Positions 1-6,636 of a stretch of DNA of 17,875 nt are shown here, in pieces; within the stretch, counting starts at the first letter, position 1, and the number at the start of each line of letters is the position of its first letter. The notes under the pieces were generated by a model. It saw nothing but the letters and a program-made list of their open reading frames with translations. It was not told where the DNA came from and searched no databases. This DNA is from Planctomycetota bacterium (GTDB taxonomy: Bacteria > Planctomycetota > Phycisphaerae > Sedimentisphaerales > Anaerobacaceae), in NCBI GenBank assembly GCA_003644295.1, contig QNBZ01000004.1, positions 1-17,875 on the forward strand, in the 5' to 3' direction. A program made the position numbers and the translations under genes.

Positions 1-1
1 G

Positions 2-469
2 GCTTTCTGCATACTCGCCAACGGCGGTCGCTCAGTTCGTCCGTTTCTGGTCAGGGCGATGGTAGGAAACAGCGGAGAGATTATTAAGATGAAACAGTTG
101 CCGCCGGCGGTTGGCTTTGTGGTACATCCCGAAGTTGCACGCTGGATTGTTAGCGATGCCCTGACAGGCGTTGTTAATGAGGGAACCGGTAAAAAAGCCA
201 AACTGAAAAGATGGCAAGTATTTGGTAAAACGGGCACCGCTAATATCGCCAGCAGCGACAAAATGGGTTATTCCGACAACGATTACATCGCATCCTTTAT
301 AGCAGGCGCCCCTGCTGATGAGCCGGCTGTTGTGGTTCTGGTTTCAATCCGCAAGCCGAACGTAGAACTCGGCAAGGGCTACACCGGCGGAACTGTAGCT
401 GCTCCGGTGGCTGCCAAGATACTTGAAAAAACCCTTAACTATCTCGAACGTCTCGCAGGCGGAAAATAG
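2..469 (+). CDS. ftsI: Class B penicillin-binding protein, FtsI/PBP3 type, C-terminal part (5' end outside window)
   Basis: This is the C-terminal end of a peptidoglycan DD-transpeptidase. The reading frame is open from base 2, so the gene begins before the window and the ATG at 59 is internal. The third active-site motif is visible as FGKTGTAN (KTG triad), preceded by a segment (ILANGG..VRPFLV) typical of the end of the transpeptidase domain. The YTGGTVAAPV segment near the C-terminus is characteristic of FtsI/SpoVD-type enzymes that make septal cross-links, rather than PBP2. The catalytic SxxK and SxN motifs would lie upstream and cannot be checked. The TAG stop at 467-469 directly abuts the stop codon of the convergent mrdA gene. 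FtsI is preferred over SpoVD or another class B PBP only from the C-terminal motif. Confidence 0.85.
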   Translation, partial: AFCILANGGRSVRPFLVRAMVGNSGEIIKMKQLPPAVGFVVHPEVARWIVSDALTGVVNEGTGKKAKLKRWQVFGKTGTANIASSDKMGYSDNDYIASFIAGAPADEPAVVVLVSIRKPNVELGKGYTGGTVAAPVAAKILEKTLNYLERLAGGK

Positions 470-480
470 TCAGTAGTCAA
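467..480. repeat. Heptanucleotide repeat at the convergent gene ends (TAGTCAG/TAGTCAA)
   Basis: Two tandem 7-bp copies, TAGTCAG and TAGTCAA, span the junction of the ftsI-like gene and mrdA. The first copy contains the TAG stop of the plus-strand gene (467-469) and, on the other strand, the TGA stop of mrdA (470-472). The second copy encodes the last residues of PBP2. Confidence 0.8.
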
Positions 481-2536
481 TTGATTGGCCTACATACCCG
501 TCTTCGATGCAGAAGCCGATGATGTTACGGGCCAATGGCGCTGCGTCGCTTGAGCCGTGCCGGCCACCCTCGACAACAACAGCGATTGATATACTGTGGC
601 CTTTGTTGTCTTCAGCGAAACCTGCAAACCATGCGTTTGCCGGTTTTTCCGTTGAGCCGGTCTTGCCGTAAACTTTTACGTCCCGCTCGGCAAAGCCGGC
701 GTAAGCAAATTGTTCGTAAGCCGTTCCGCCTTCCTCGTTGACAACAGCGCTCATACCATCGCGAACAATATCCAGAGTTTGTGGAGAAATGTTAAGGGTA
801 ATCGAACTGAATTTTGAATTTTGAATTTTGAATTTTGAGTTGTTGGGGTCATCCACCACAAAAAGCTGGGGTGATTTATATAATCCGCCACGGGCAATGA
901 CGGCCATTGCGTTCGCCACCTGTAATGGTGTAGTGCGAAAATCACCCTGGCCTATGCCGAACCATCTTCTGTCCTGCGGTGCAATTACATCTTTGAATTT
1001 GCCTGATGATATTTTCCCCGGCGCCTGTCTTAATTCACGTGGCTCGTGTCCTGATGTGGTGATTGTGGCCGAGAGCGGGATTTTTTTGCCATAGCCAAAC
1101 CTCAGTAGCCATTGCTGTAAAACCGAAGGTTCAATTCTATCAGCAAGGCGGGAGAAATAGATATTGCAACTGCCCTTGATGGCGTTACGAGCGTTATTAC
1201 CGCCATCGTACTCCCATTTATCATCGTGGCCGAGGTGGTATCTGTTGTACAGCCAACAGTTTGGCCAGCCCTTTGGGGCTTTTTCGGCAGGGCAACTGAT
1301 AATCTCATCGGGAGTAATTTTGCCCGACTCAAGACCTGCAATAAGAATCATTGGCTTTACAACCGAGCCGGGCGGGTACTGTTTATTTATCGCTCGATTT
1401 CGCAGCGGCTCATTAGCATCGCTTACAATATCACCGTAATTGTACCTGATACGGTTCAAATCGAAAACCGGCAATGATACCAACGCCAGGATTTGTCCTG
1501 TTGCAACGTCAATGACAACCGCCGCTGTTGGCTTTTCGCAATTTGGATTAAACTCGCAGTTAGTCAGATAATTTTCTATTTTTTTTTGAAGCTCTATATC
1601 CAGCGTCAGTTTAACGTCCCTGCCGAATTCAGCCACGGCTCGCTCTACTCGTTTGCCGTCTATGTCGTAAAAAACTTCGCCTCGTCTGCCGCGCAGGATT
1701 GGCTCACAGACATATTCAACTCCATCATCCCGTCCACAAAGCTCTCCTTCCAGATAACTTGATAATTCGTCGTTCTCAAAGAGCTTTTTATCGTCTGGTT
1801 GTGCCTGCCCGACCCAGCCGATTGTCTGGGCTGCAACCGAGCTGTAAGGATAAAATCTTCTGGCTTTCGGCAGGATACTGATGCCGTTGACGTCCGCAAA
1901 TTCCAGCTGAGCGGTGAAAATATCGTCATCAGTTTTCAACTCCAGCAGTGGATAACTTTTATGCATCTCCACAATATCAGTCCTGCTGATGTGTATAAGC
2001 CGGTCATTCGGATTTGGAAATTTCTTTTTAAAATCTGCAATTGACAGCCCGGCTCGCTTCCGTGTCAAATAGGTGCGTAAGTTCCATATTTTATCGTTTA
2101 TTCTTCTGATTTTGTTTTCAATATCTTCGCCTTCAGGACCAAAGAGCGCACACTTGTTGATTATCTGCTGCAAATCCTCAAGCCGGTCTTCAATTTCCTT
2201 CCGTACTTTTGATGTTGCCCGCTCCGCATTTTGTTTCCCGGATGCTCTCAGTAACTTTGCGTTTTGAACACGCTCGTCTAAAAAGCAGCCAAGTGTGTAA
2301 TTTATGCACAGTTGAAATTGCGGCTCATCGACGGCCAACACTCTGCCGTTTCTATCCAGAATTTTACCTCTGACGGTTTTAAGCTGCCGTGCCACGCCCC
2401 TTTGGCGTTTTAGTTCTGCGATATTACCCTGGACAGAAGAGCCGGACAGCAACTGCATTTGTATCAGTCGCAGCAGACAAATCAGAAAAAAAGCCGCCAC
2501 GAGGATAACAAAAATCTTGATTCGCTTGTCGTACAT
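470..2536 (-). CDS. mrdA: Penicillin-binding protein 2, elongation-specific transpeptidase
   Basis: This 688-residue class B PBP cross-links peptidoglycan during lateral wall growth. It has one N-terminal membrane anchor (about residues 8-29), then the RGKILDRNGRVLA motif (56-68) of the PBP dimerisation domain, and a transpeptidase domain with S391-V-V-K394, S456-C-N458 and K625-T-G627. It is the last gene of the mre operon and starts 7 bases after mreD ends, with no obvious Shine-Dalgarno sequence, so translation may be coupled. Two features are odd. A charged, probably helical stretch at about residues 85-165 looks like an insertion in the pedestal domain. Residues 566-577 (NNSKFKIQNSKF) are encoded by a 7-bp tandem repeat between the SxN and KTG motifs. 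The usual partner RodA is not adjacent. Confidence 0.93.
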   Translation of the reverse strand: MYDKRIKIFVILVAAFFLICLLRLIQMQLLSGSSVQGNIAELKRQRGVARQLKTVRGKILDRNGRVLAVDEPQFQLCINYTLGCFLDERVQNAKLLRASGKQNAERATSKVRKEIEDRLEDLQQIINKCALFGPEGEDIENKIRRINDKIWNLRTYLTRKRAGLSIADFKKKFPNPNDRLIHISRTDIVEMHKSYPLLELKTDDDIFTAQLEFADVNGISILPKARRFYPYSSVAAQTIGWVGQAQPDDKKLFENDELSSYLEGELCGRDDGVEYVCEPILRGRRGEVFYDIDGKRVERAVAEFGRDVKLTLDIELQKKIENYLTNCEFNPNCEKPTAAVVIDVATGQILALVSLPVFDLNRIRYNYGDIVSDANEPLRNRAINKQYPPGSVVKPMILIAGLESGKITPDEIISCPAEKAPKGWPNCWLYNRYHLGHDDKWEYDGGNNARNAIKGSCNIYFSRLADRIEPSVLQQWLLRFGYGKKIPLSATITTSGHEPRELRQAPGKISSGKFKDVIAPQDRRWFGIGQGDFRTTPLQVANAMAVIARGGLYKSPQLFVVDDPNNSKFKIQNSKFSSITLNISPQTLDIVRDGMSAVVNEEGGTAYEQFAYAGFAERDVKVYGKTGSTEKPANAWFAGFAEDNKGHSISIAVVVEGGRHGSSDAAPLARNIIGFCIEDGYVGQSIDY
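809..838. repeat. Heptanucleotide tandem repeat inside mrdA (GAATTTT, about 4.3 copies)
   Basis: The plus strand reads GAATTTT four times in succession, followed by GA. It lies inside the coding sequence of PBP2 and encodes the low-complexity residues near 566-577. The unit length of 7 is not a multiple of 3, so gain or loss of one unit would shift the frame before the KTG motif. Confidence 0.95.
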
Positions 2537-2543
2537 ATTAGTG

Positions 2544-3020
2544 TTAGCAGAATCTGTTTATTTTCATACGCATCAACCAGGCATAAGGTGAAAACAAAAA
2601 CGGCCCCACTATGGCCGAACACAGCGATGTCCAAAAAAGAACGGCATACATATCAGAACAAGTTGGACGGCCTTTTAGAAAGGTTAAAAAATGCACTACA
2701 ATGCCAGCCAAAAAGCAGGTTAAGAATATCGTAAGTGCCTGATAAGACATCTTCCGGATGGCAATTACACGATGAAGATACGCCAGAGCCGTACCAAGCA
2801 AACCAAAGCTGATTGTCTGCGGCCCCATCGCATAACCAATAATATCAGCGGCAAAACCAAGCACAAAGGAGGTTATGATTGCCTCGGTAGTGTTGCAATA
2901 GACAGCAAAAAATACTAAAAGAGTCAACAGTAAATCGGGCTTGATATCCAGATTCGCCAAGAACCCGGCCTGCAGCACAGTAACTATACAGACCAAAACC
3001 GCAAACCTGAACCAGTGCAT
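2544..3020 (-). CDS. mreD: Rod shape-determining membrane protein MreD
   Basis: This 158-residue protein is very hydrophobic, with about five predicted membrane spans (roughly residues 5-20, 28-45, 48-68, 95-115 and 125-150), matching the small polytopic MreD family that couples MreB/MreC to the wall-elongation enzymes. Identification rests on size, hydropathy, a PDLLLTLLVFFA segment near the second span that resembles the MreD N-terminal pattern, and its place between mreC and mrdA. It starts 14 bases after the mreC stop, behind a GGGGAT-like ribosome binding site. MreD sequences are poorly conserved, so gene order is the strongest evidence. Confidence 0.85.
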   Translation of the reverse strand: MHWFRFAVLVCIVTVLQAGFLANLDIKPDLLLTLLVFFAVYCNTTEAIITSFVLGFAADIIGYAMGPQTISFGLLGTALAYLHRVIAIRKMSYQALTIFLTCFLAGIVVHFLTFLKGRPTCSDMYAVLFWTSLCSAIVGPFLFSPYAWLMRMKINRFC

Positions 3021-3034
3021 TCGAACATCCCCAG

Positions 3035-3841
3035 CTACTTTTGTGGATTCATCACAATTACTGCGACATCTTTTATCGTTTCTATTTCACAGGCGGGTTC
3101 AACCGTTATATCCCAGCCCAACGGATTTTCATCGTCCCTTTCGCAGCGGGCCACTTTTGCTGTAATCATCGGGGCATCCAGCAATCCCGGTTTCTTTATG
3201 GCGAAAACGTTATCACCAATTTTGACTTTGTGCTTCTTTCGAAGCAACTGACGAATTTTAGCCGAGTTGTTGCCAATGCCTTCCATCAGCCGGTTGGCTC
3301 CGGCTATCTTCACTTCTATTTTAGAGTCCGAATCCGTAATCAATCTGACCTTTGCCATTCTGGGCGAGATGTCTGATATAGTCCCAATAATGCTGTTATC
3401 AGCCATAACAAACTGGCCTTTGGCTAACCCGTCATTTTCGCCACGGTTGATGAAAAGCTCGGCGTGCGAGCCGTCTGTAACGGTTCTGCTAATATCAGCG
3501 AGCACAAAAGCCGCTCCTTCAAAAGCAAATCTGCTGCGCAGGCCAGAAAGCTCTTCGAGCTTTCGGTGTTCCTGACGCAACTGTTCTTGAAGGTTGGCAA
3601 TATGGTTCTGGTATTGATTCTCTCTGGTGCCAAGAGGGTTCGTAAGCCCGCCTGTGGCGGGCCGCATACTCACAGAGAGTGAAATGCCCCTTCCAATACT
3701 TAAAGGCCATCGAAAAATATTTGCAAAAGCAAACTGAAACTTGTTCGTTACGCTCTGTGGGGTGAAAAGTAAAATAAAGCCGCCTAATATAAACCAGGCA
3801 AACAGCATTCGTCTGGAAACTTTGATTCGCTTCCTTGCCAT
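3035..3841 (-). CDS. mreC: Rod shape-determining protein MreC
   Basis: MreC is a periplasmic, membrane-anchored scaffold that binds PBP2 and links it to MreB. With the ATG at 3841 the product is 268 residues, usual for the family: a short basic N-terminus (MARKRIKVSRR), one membrane span (about 12-29), a coiled coil (about 75-105) and the paired beta-barrel domain with the typical LFINRGENDGLAKGQ and RLITDSDSKIEVKI segments. The frame stays open to 3958, but starts there would overlap mreB by more than 75 bases and place a long hydrophilic stretch before the anchor. The 3841 start has AGGA four bases upstream and leaves 40 bases after mreB. An in-frame GCCCGCC palindrome encodes part of the linker after the anchor. 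Confidence 0.93.
   Translation of the reverse strand: MARKRIKVSRRMLFAWFILGGFILLFTPQSVTNKFQFAFANIFRWPLSIGRGISLSVSMRPATGGLTNPLGTRENQYQNHIANLQEQLRQEHRKLEELSGLRSRFAFEGAAFVLADISRTVTDGSHAELFINRGENDGLAKGQFVMADNSIIGTISDISPRMAKVRLITDSDSKIEVKIAGANRLMEGIGNNSAKIRQLLRKKHKVKIGDNVFAIKKPGLLDAPMITAKVARCERDDENPLGWDITVEPACEIETIKDVAVIVMNPQK
3646..3662. repeat. Perfect GC-rich palindrome inside mreC (GCCCGCC-TGT-GGCGGGC)
   Basis: A 7-bp perfect inverted repeat with a 3-base loop lies within mreC at about codons 60-65, between the membrane anchor and the coiled coil. The same core GCCCGCC-N3-GGCGGGC recurs at 17502-17518, which suggests a dispersed repeat family rather than a local coincidence. Confidence 0.85.
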
Positions 3842-3881
3842 TATCCTATGTCGTGTTGTGTATGTCGTATCAGGCAGAACA

Positions 3882-4940
3882 TCATTGCCATCCGTATTCA
3901 TTGTGGTCCATCGTATCCTTCCAGAGTTCGAGGTTTTCCAAATATACGCTTGTCCCACGGGCTACGGAGCTTAACGGGTCATCGACTCTTTCGACCTTTA
4001 ATCCGGTCGCATTTGCCAATACAGTATCCATTCCTCTCAGCAGTGAGCCACCGCCGCAGATATGCACACCGTTGTCGATTAAATCGGCAGCCAGTTCCGG
4101 CTCAGCTTTTTCCAGTGTTCTGGTAACTGCATCTATAATTGCAGAGATTGGTTCGCGGAGTGCTTCGCGAATTTCCTCGCTTGTTATAACAATTTTCCTT
4201 GGCAGTCCCGAAATGGTATCTCTGCCGGCTATTTCCATTGTTAATTCCTCGTCCATTGCAGTTGCAGAGCCGATTTGTATCTTGACTTTTTCCGCTCTTG
4301 CTTCGCCGACGAGCAAGTTGTAAGTTTTCTTGAGATGATTAATCACCGCTTCATCCATATCGTCGCCGCCGATACGAATTGACTCACAGGTAGCAATGTC
4401 GGCTAAACTTAATATAGCCACTTCTGTAGTTCCACCCCCAATATCGACAATCATCGAGGCAGTAGGGTCCGTAATCGGCAAACCGGAGCCGATTCCAGCC
4501 GCCATCGGCTCATCAACAAGATAAACCCTGCGTGCTCCGGCACGCTCGGCACTGTCAATGACCGCCCTTCGCTCGACTGCGGTTATCCCGCTCGGCACGG
4601 CAATTACTACCCGTGGCCGAACAAGTCCACCCCTGTCATGCACCTTTCTTATGAAGTAACTCAACATCGCCTCGGTGATTTCGAAGTCGCTGATTACGCC
4701 GTCTTTTAATGGCCTTATTGCGCTAATCGAGCCGGGTGTTTTACCAAGCATTTCACGCGCAACCAGACCAACTGCTTCACCATTGTTGAGAACAGTATTG
4801 GTCCCCTTACGGACAGCAACCACAGAGGGTTCGTTGAGGACAATCCCCTTGTCGCGAACGCAAACCAGGGTGGTGCACGTTCCCAAGTCGATGCCCATAT
4901 CCATACTGAACCAGCCCAAAATTGTGTCCAGTAGCATCAT
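3882..4940 (-). CDS. mreB: Actin-like cell-shape protein MreB
   Basis: MreB is an ATP-binding actin homologue that polymerises under the inner membrane and positions the lateral wall-synthesis machinery. The 352-residue product is full length. It shows the phosphate-1 loop MGIDLGTCTT (about 15-24), the RPLKDGVISDF segment, the phosphate-2 loop VDIGGGTTEVA and the adenosine motif GGGSLLRGM near the C-terminus. The N-terminal MMLLDTILGWFS could form the membrane-binding amphipathic helix known in Gram-negative MreB. Two consecutive ATG codons (4940 and 4937) follow AAGGGA; the second has the better spacing. It is followed 40 bases later by mreC. Identification is secure. Confidence 0.97.
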   Translation of the reverse strand: MMLLDTILGWFSMDMGIDLGTCTTLVCVRDKGIVLNEPSVVAVRKGTNTVLNNGEAVGLVAREMLGKTPGSISAIRPLKDGVISDFEITEAMLSYFIRKVHDRGGLVRPRVVIAVPSGITAVERRAVIDSAERAGARRVYLVDEPMAAGIGSGLPITDPTASMIVDIGGGTTEVAILSLADIATCESIRIGGDDMDEAVINHLKKTYNLLVGEARAEKVKIQIGSATAMDEELTMEIAGRDTISGLPRKIVITSEEIREALREPISAIIDAVTRTLEKAEPELAADLIDNGVHICGGGSLLRGMDTVLANATGLKVERVDDPLSSVARGTSVYLENLELWKDTMDHNEYGWQ

Positions 4941-4959
4941 CGATTCCCTTCTAATCAGC

Positions 4960-4980
4960 GTACAGGGTACAGCGTATAGT
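4960..4980. repeat. Heptanucleotide repeat between mreB and the small membrane gene (GTACAGN)
   Basis: The plus strand reads GTACAGG, GTACAGC and a degenerate third copy GTATAGT. It sits in the 63-base spacer just upstream of mreB. Confidence 0.7.
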
Positions 4981-5003
4981 TTTCCCTATTCGTTATCCGC
5001 TAT

Positions 5004-5165
5004 CTATTGTGGTATTTTAAAGATTGTTCCGTACTGAAAGTAGCATTTATATGCGACAAGCGCCGCAGTGGCCAATACCACACCAAATGCCAACGCCAGA
5101 ATAACTGTATAAAGGTTATTAAACGCCAACGCTTTTCCGATGCGCTTCTGCCCCTCAGGACTCAT
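5004..5165 (-). CDS. Small single-span membrane protein of unknown function
   Basis: This 53-codon ORF lies between mreB and the coiled-coil gene. It starts MSPEGQKRIGKALAFNN, has one hydrophobic span (about residues 18-39, VILALAFGVVLATAALVA) and ends YGTIFKIPQ. The ATG at 5165 is preceded by GAGG seven bases upstream. Strand, spacing (39 bases after the upstream gene's stop, 63 before mreB) and the clean membrane-span pattern all support a real gene. The positive-in N-terminus would leave a short tail outside. I do not recognise a family. Its position suggests a small accessory of the MreB elongation complex, but that is inference from context only. Confidence 0.7.
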   Translation of the reverse strand: MSPEGQKRIGKALAFNNLYTVILALAFGVVLATAALVAYKCYFQYGTIFKIPQ

Positions 5166-5183
5166 ATCTCAACCTCATAACAA

Positions 5184-5200
5184 TTGATTATTGATTATTG
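5184..5200. repeat. Heptanucleotide repeat (TTGATTA, about 2.4 copies)
   Basis: TTGATTA occurs twice in tandem followed by TTG, in the 39-base spacer between the coiled-coil gene and the small membrane gene. Confidence 0.75.
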
Positions 5201-5204
5201 CCAT

Positions 5205-6077
5205 TTACAAATTAGTAGCCACATTATCGCCAATTTGCGGGTTCTGCTGCACAAGCTCCAGCACGCCAACAGACTTTTTAGAATCAACGTCTATAATGAG
5301 AATATCACAAAGAAACTCATCGCCACGGGAGACATGGAACCTCATTCCTTCTTTGACTCCGTCGGCTGCGCCGAGAGATATACCGGCCAAAGAGTTCTTC
5401 AAGTCCACCTCCGTTACCAACCCCTGCAGGCCAATTCCCTTGGTTTCAGTTGCGGCCGGCCTTACTGTATCTATTGGAGGTGTAACCGGAGCAGTTTCTG
5501 CAGTGGCTTTGCCAAACGGCCGCAGCATCTTGTCCAGTCTGCTTTGCAATTCAGACTTTTCCTCAAGCAGACGCTTCGTTTTGGACTCCAGCGTTTCTAT
5601 TATGGCCATCTTCTCAACAAGAGCGGTTGTGGTTTCATCAAGCTCCTTTTTCTGCTTGATTTGTTCGGCCTGGACTTTGTTTAACTCAGCAAGAGTATTT
5701 TTTAATAACTGACCCTGTTTGTCGTTAGTCTCATAGAAATCCCTGGTTATACTTGTCCAACTGTCAACTTTCTGAAGAAGAATCGCCTTTTCTCTTTCGG
5801 CGTCTTCGAGTTTGCTCTCTAATTCCGCGGTCTTTGCTTTGAGTGAGGCGATTTTCTCGTTTAATTTGTCTTCTACTTGTTGTTTTTCGCTTATATTTTT
5901 ATTTATCTGTTTGGTAAGAGCGTCAACTTTTTTATCCAGACTGTCTCTTTCGTTTCTGATGCTATTGTATTTTTGCCTGTAATTATCAGCATTGCCGACA
6001 TAAGTTACCACAACACCACAAAGAAAAATCGATGATACTGTCAGCAAAATTATTAAAATCTTTGTAAGTGTACTCAA
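5205..6077 (-). CDS. Membrane-anchored coiled-coil protein with C-terminal beta-rich domain, MreC-like architecture
   Basis: First gene of the mre operon, 290 residues, no family name recognised. From the TTG at 6077 it reads LSTLTKILIILLTVSS, giving a membrane span at about residues 5-26. A long heptad-rich, charged coiled coil follows (about 30-195, full of E/K/L/Q), then a Pro/Thr linker and a C-terminal beta-rich domain of about 75 residues with LGAADGVKEGMRFHVSRG. This order (anchor, coiled coil, beta domain) and the DGVKEGM turn recall MreC, but the coiled coil is much longer. The TTG start is chosen because GGAAAGGAG lies six bases upstream and the span then begins the protein; the frame also stays open to a GTG at 6176, which would add a repeat-derived extension. 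Probably an envelope protein of the elongation complex, by context. Confidence 0.85.
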   Translation of the reverse strand: MSTLTKILIILLTVSSIFLCGVVVTYVGNADNYRQKYNSIRNERDSLDKKVDALTKQINKNISEKQQVEDKLNEKIASLKAKTAELESKLEDAEREKAILLQKVDSWTSITRDFYETNDKQGQLLKNTLAELNKVQAEQIKQKKELDETTTALVEKMAIIETLESKTKRLLEEKSELQSRLDKMLRPFGKATAETAPVTPPIDTVRPAATETKGIGLQGLVTEVDLKNSLAGISLGAADGVKEGMRFHVSRGDEFLCDILIIDVDSKKSVGVLELVQQNPQIGDNVATNL

Positions 6078-6091
6078 AACAAGCTCCTTTC

Positions 6092-6158
6092 CCCCTGCTT
6101 TCGTAGGGGTTCCCGTTCCCGCCCCGCATCGTGGTGCGGAATAAAGTCCAGCGGGAAC
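6092..6158. repeat. Composite inverted-repeat element in the leader of the mre operon
   Basis: Two adjacent stem-loops are visible on the plus strand. CCCCTGC/GTAGGGG (6092-6098 with 6103-6109) encloses TTTC. A larger structure pairs GTTCCCGC (6115-6122) with GCGGGAAC (6151-6158) and encloses an inner CCGCA/TGCGG hairpin (6124-6128 with 6135-6139). The first stem ends 5 bases before the AAAGGAG ribosome binding site of the downstream gene. It could be a dispersed REP-like repeat, a structured 5' leader, or both. Confidence 0.7.
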
Positions 6159-6204
6159 ATACTTCCAATCATCCACTGCCTGTGCGGACTACACATCCCG
6201 GCAT

Positions 6205-6221
6205 TGTGCTGTGTGCTGTGC
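6205..6221. repeat. Heptanucleotide repeat in the mre leader (TGTGCTG, about 2.4 copies)
   Basis: TGTGCTG appears twice in tandem plus TGC, just downstream of the predicted transcription start of the mre operon. Confidence 0.7.
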
Positions 6222-6231
6222 AATCCATACG

Positions 6232-6260
6232 ATTTTACGTTTCACCTCGGCAAAGGTCAA
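6232..6260 (-). promoter_or_regulatory. Sigma70-type promoter of the mre operon
   Basis: On the minus strand TTGACC (6260-6255) and TAAAAT (6237-6232) are separated by exactly 17 bases, close to the housekeeping consensus. Transcription would start near 6225, giving a leader of about 150 bases before the TTG at 6077. No other promoter of this quality was seen ahead of the mre genes. Confidence 0.7.
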
Positions 6261-6316
6261 GTTATTTTCAACAAATAGCATAAACAGAGGTGTCCGTCAA
6301 GTTTGTAGGTGGATTT

Positions 6317-6478
6317 TCAAGCTGCCAGTGGCTTTTGTGACCATAGCTTATCCCATCTTTTATTCAGCCAGCTAACCCGCAAGCCAAATGTCTCTGACGA
6401 GCCAATATTATCCCGTATTGTTCCAATCCTTTACCAATCACGTGCTTACAAGCACCCTCGACCGCACTAAAACCTATA
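6317..6478 (-). pseudogene. C-terminal remnant of a second transposase (possibly ISKra4-like)
   Basis: On the minus strand FSAVEGACKHVIGKG (about 6470-6426) resembles a conserved segment near the C-terminus of ISKra4-type transposases. In a shifted frame LRVSWLNKRWDKLWSQKPLA (ending with a stop at 6317-6319) looks like the matching C-terminal tail. At least one frameshift separates the two parts. It directly joins the IS256 fragment, so one element probably inserted into, or recombined with, the other. The family assignment is from memory of the motif and is tentative. Confidence 0.45.
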
Positions 6479-6481
6479 TCA

Positions 6482-6636
6482 TAACCTTTCGCAGCGAACG
6501 GTTGATTGCTTCAATGACATTTGTCGTATAGATAACCTTGCGAACGTCGGCTGGATAGTCAAAGAAAGAATGGTATAACATTTTGCCAGTGCCGTCGCCA
6601 CATTTTGCTGGTAGTCGGATATTTTTCGTCCTATTT
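6482..6636 (-). pseudogene. IS256-family transposase fragment, frameshifted
   Basis: Two reading frames together give a recognisable IS256 C-terminal catalytic region. One frame, at about 6636-6565, reads DEKYPTTSKMWRRHWQNVIP followed by FF. The other, from about 6568 to 6482, reads FDYPADVRKVIYTTNVIEAI and then NRSLRKV. The frames are separated by a tandem 4-bp duplication (AAAGAAAG at 6561-6568 on the plus strand), so removing four bases restores a continuous sequence. The protein stops soon after RKV, where an IS256 transposase would normally continue for several dozen residues, and the N-terminal DNA-binding part is absent. The fragment cannot encode an active enzyme. Confidence 0.8.

Noticed and set aside
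809..838. Tandem repeat as a CRISPR array
   Set aside because: The units are 7 bp with no spacers and lie inside a coding sequence; no cas genes are present.
3842..3958. N-terminal extension of mreC to 3958
   Set aside because: It would overlap mreB by more than 75 bases and add a hydrophilic stretch before the membrane anchor; the ATG at 3841 has an AGGA site and gives a usual MreC length.
3835..4323. 162-codon plus-strand ORF opposite mreB
   Set aside because: Shadow of mreB, which has full actin-family motifs in the other strand.
5184..5712. Two overlapping plus-strand ORFs of about 170 codons
   Set aside because: They lie opposite the coiled-coil gene and overlap each other in different frames, as expected from its low-complexity composition.
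6078..6176. Start of the coiled-coil gene at the GTG at 6176
   Set aside because: The extra residues are encoded by the inverted-repeat element, and the TTG at 6077 has a strong GGAAAGGAG six bases upstream and places the membrane span at the N-terminus.
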